From contig JADJBX010000016.1 in the NCBI GenBank assembly GCA_016703545.1, forward strand, positions 1 to 56,984: 56,984 nt of DNA, read 5' to 3'. This document shows positions 56,814 through 56,984 of this stretch, piece after piece. Each line of letters starts with the position of its first letter. The first letter of the stretch is position 1. The notes under the pieces are model-generated. The model was not told the origin of the DNA. It did no database searches and saw only the letters and a program-made list of their open reading frames with translations. This DNA is from Candidatus Amarobacillus elongatus. Its GTDB lineage: Bacteria; Chloroflexota; Dehalococcoidia; Tepidiformales; Tepidiformaceae. The position numbers were made by a program, and so were the translations under genes.

Positions 56814-56984
56814 ATGGACCTTCGCATCGTGATCTCCGGGGCGGGCAAAATGGGCCGCCAGATCGCCGAATCCGTGGCCGGCGCCCCCGGCATGGAGCCC
56901 GTCGCCTTCCTCGATGGCCTCGCCACCGAGAGCACCATCGATGGCCTCCCCGTCTACACCGATGCCGCCTTCTGCCTCGAACAG
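56814..56984 (+). CDS. dapB: 4-hydroxy-tetrahydrodipicolinate reductase, N-terminal part (cut by the window edge)
   Basis: The visible 57 residues start MDLRIVISGAGKMGRQIAES, the NAD(P)-binding fingerprint GxxGxxG of DapB, followed by GAPGMEPVAFLDG with the acidic residue of the cofactor pocket. The full enzyme reduces hydroxy-tetrahydrodipicolinate in lysine and diaminopimelate synthesis. Another Rossmann-fold reductase is possible, but the GAGKMGRQIAESV form is typical for DapB. Confidence 0.83.
   Translation, partial: MDLRIVISGAGKMGRQIAESVAGAPGMEPVAFLDGLATESTIDGLPVYTDAAFCLEQ

Overview
The window is a gene-dense, very GC-rich chromosomal segment with strong G/C bias at third codon positions. 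It carries about 50 genes, mostly housekeeping and general metabolism. I saw no rRNA, tRNA, phage, insertion sequence or CRISPR array. The likely source is a high-GC bacterium, possibly Chloroflexota (Dehalococcoidia or Tepidiformales-like). I base that guess on a SecA without the C-terminal zinc tail, small secreted and membrane proteins of a Chloroflexota style, and the promoter style. An actinobacterial origin cannot be excluded from sequence alone. Many first genes carry a TANNNT -10 hexamer about 6 nt before the start codon, which points to leaderless mRNAs. Genes inside operons, and a few with leaders, have GGAGG-type ribosome binding sites instead.

Layout. 1-5 kb: a broken secreted modular M23-type protein, DinB-like protein, GNAT acetyltransferase, small membrane protein and diaminopimelate decarboxylase (lysA). 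5-16.7 kb: giant GAF/PAS hybrid histidine kinase, secA, a heterodimeric ABC exporter with one degenerate ATP site, nucleoside phosphorylase and a small membrane protein. 16.7-20.9 kb: a clear cyclic-di-AMP riboswitch before a 60-aa zinc-ribbon protein, an MFS transporter, a one-domain EamA protein between two related palindromic repeat elements, Bcp peroxiredoxin and a secreted protein. 21-30.7 kb: PAP2 protein, a protein with four CxxC pairs, CtpE-like P-type ATPase, PHB-depolymerase-like esterase, pyrE, histidine phosphatase, inositol monophosphatase, proline iminopeptidase and a DUF6458 protein. 30.7-41.3 kb: ABC-F, alpha/beta hydrolases, LOG-family protein, PKD-lipase, DUF1361 protein, thioredoxin-reductase-like flavoprotein, RIO1 kinase, cytidylate-kinase-like protein, larB and a lipoprotein. 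41.4-57 kb: aroA, TauE permease, two crotonases (one truncated), a chemoreceptor, toast-rack-like protein, quinone oxidoreductase, PAS histidine kinase, acyl-CoA carboxyltransferase, a P1B-5-type ATPase fused to hemerythrin, another hydrolase, and the start of dapB at the right edge.

Two things affect the whole window. First, about 13 genes are broken by one or more 1-2 base indels, nearly all in G/C homopolymers and mostly one base too few. Correcting them restores normal family sequence, so I read most as consensus errors and give the repaired genes. Second, many intergenic gaps contain imperfect 7-bp tandem repeats, often arranged as large inverted repeats.

The genes do not form one pathway. 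Local units that make sense are the ABC1-ABC2 exporter (TAATG overlap), histidine phosphatase-pyrE, proline iminopeptidase-IMPase (ATGA overlap), and the two crotonases.
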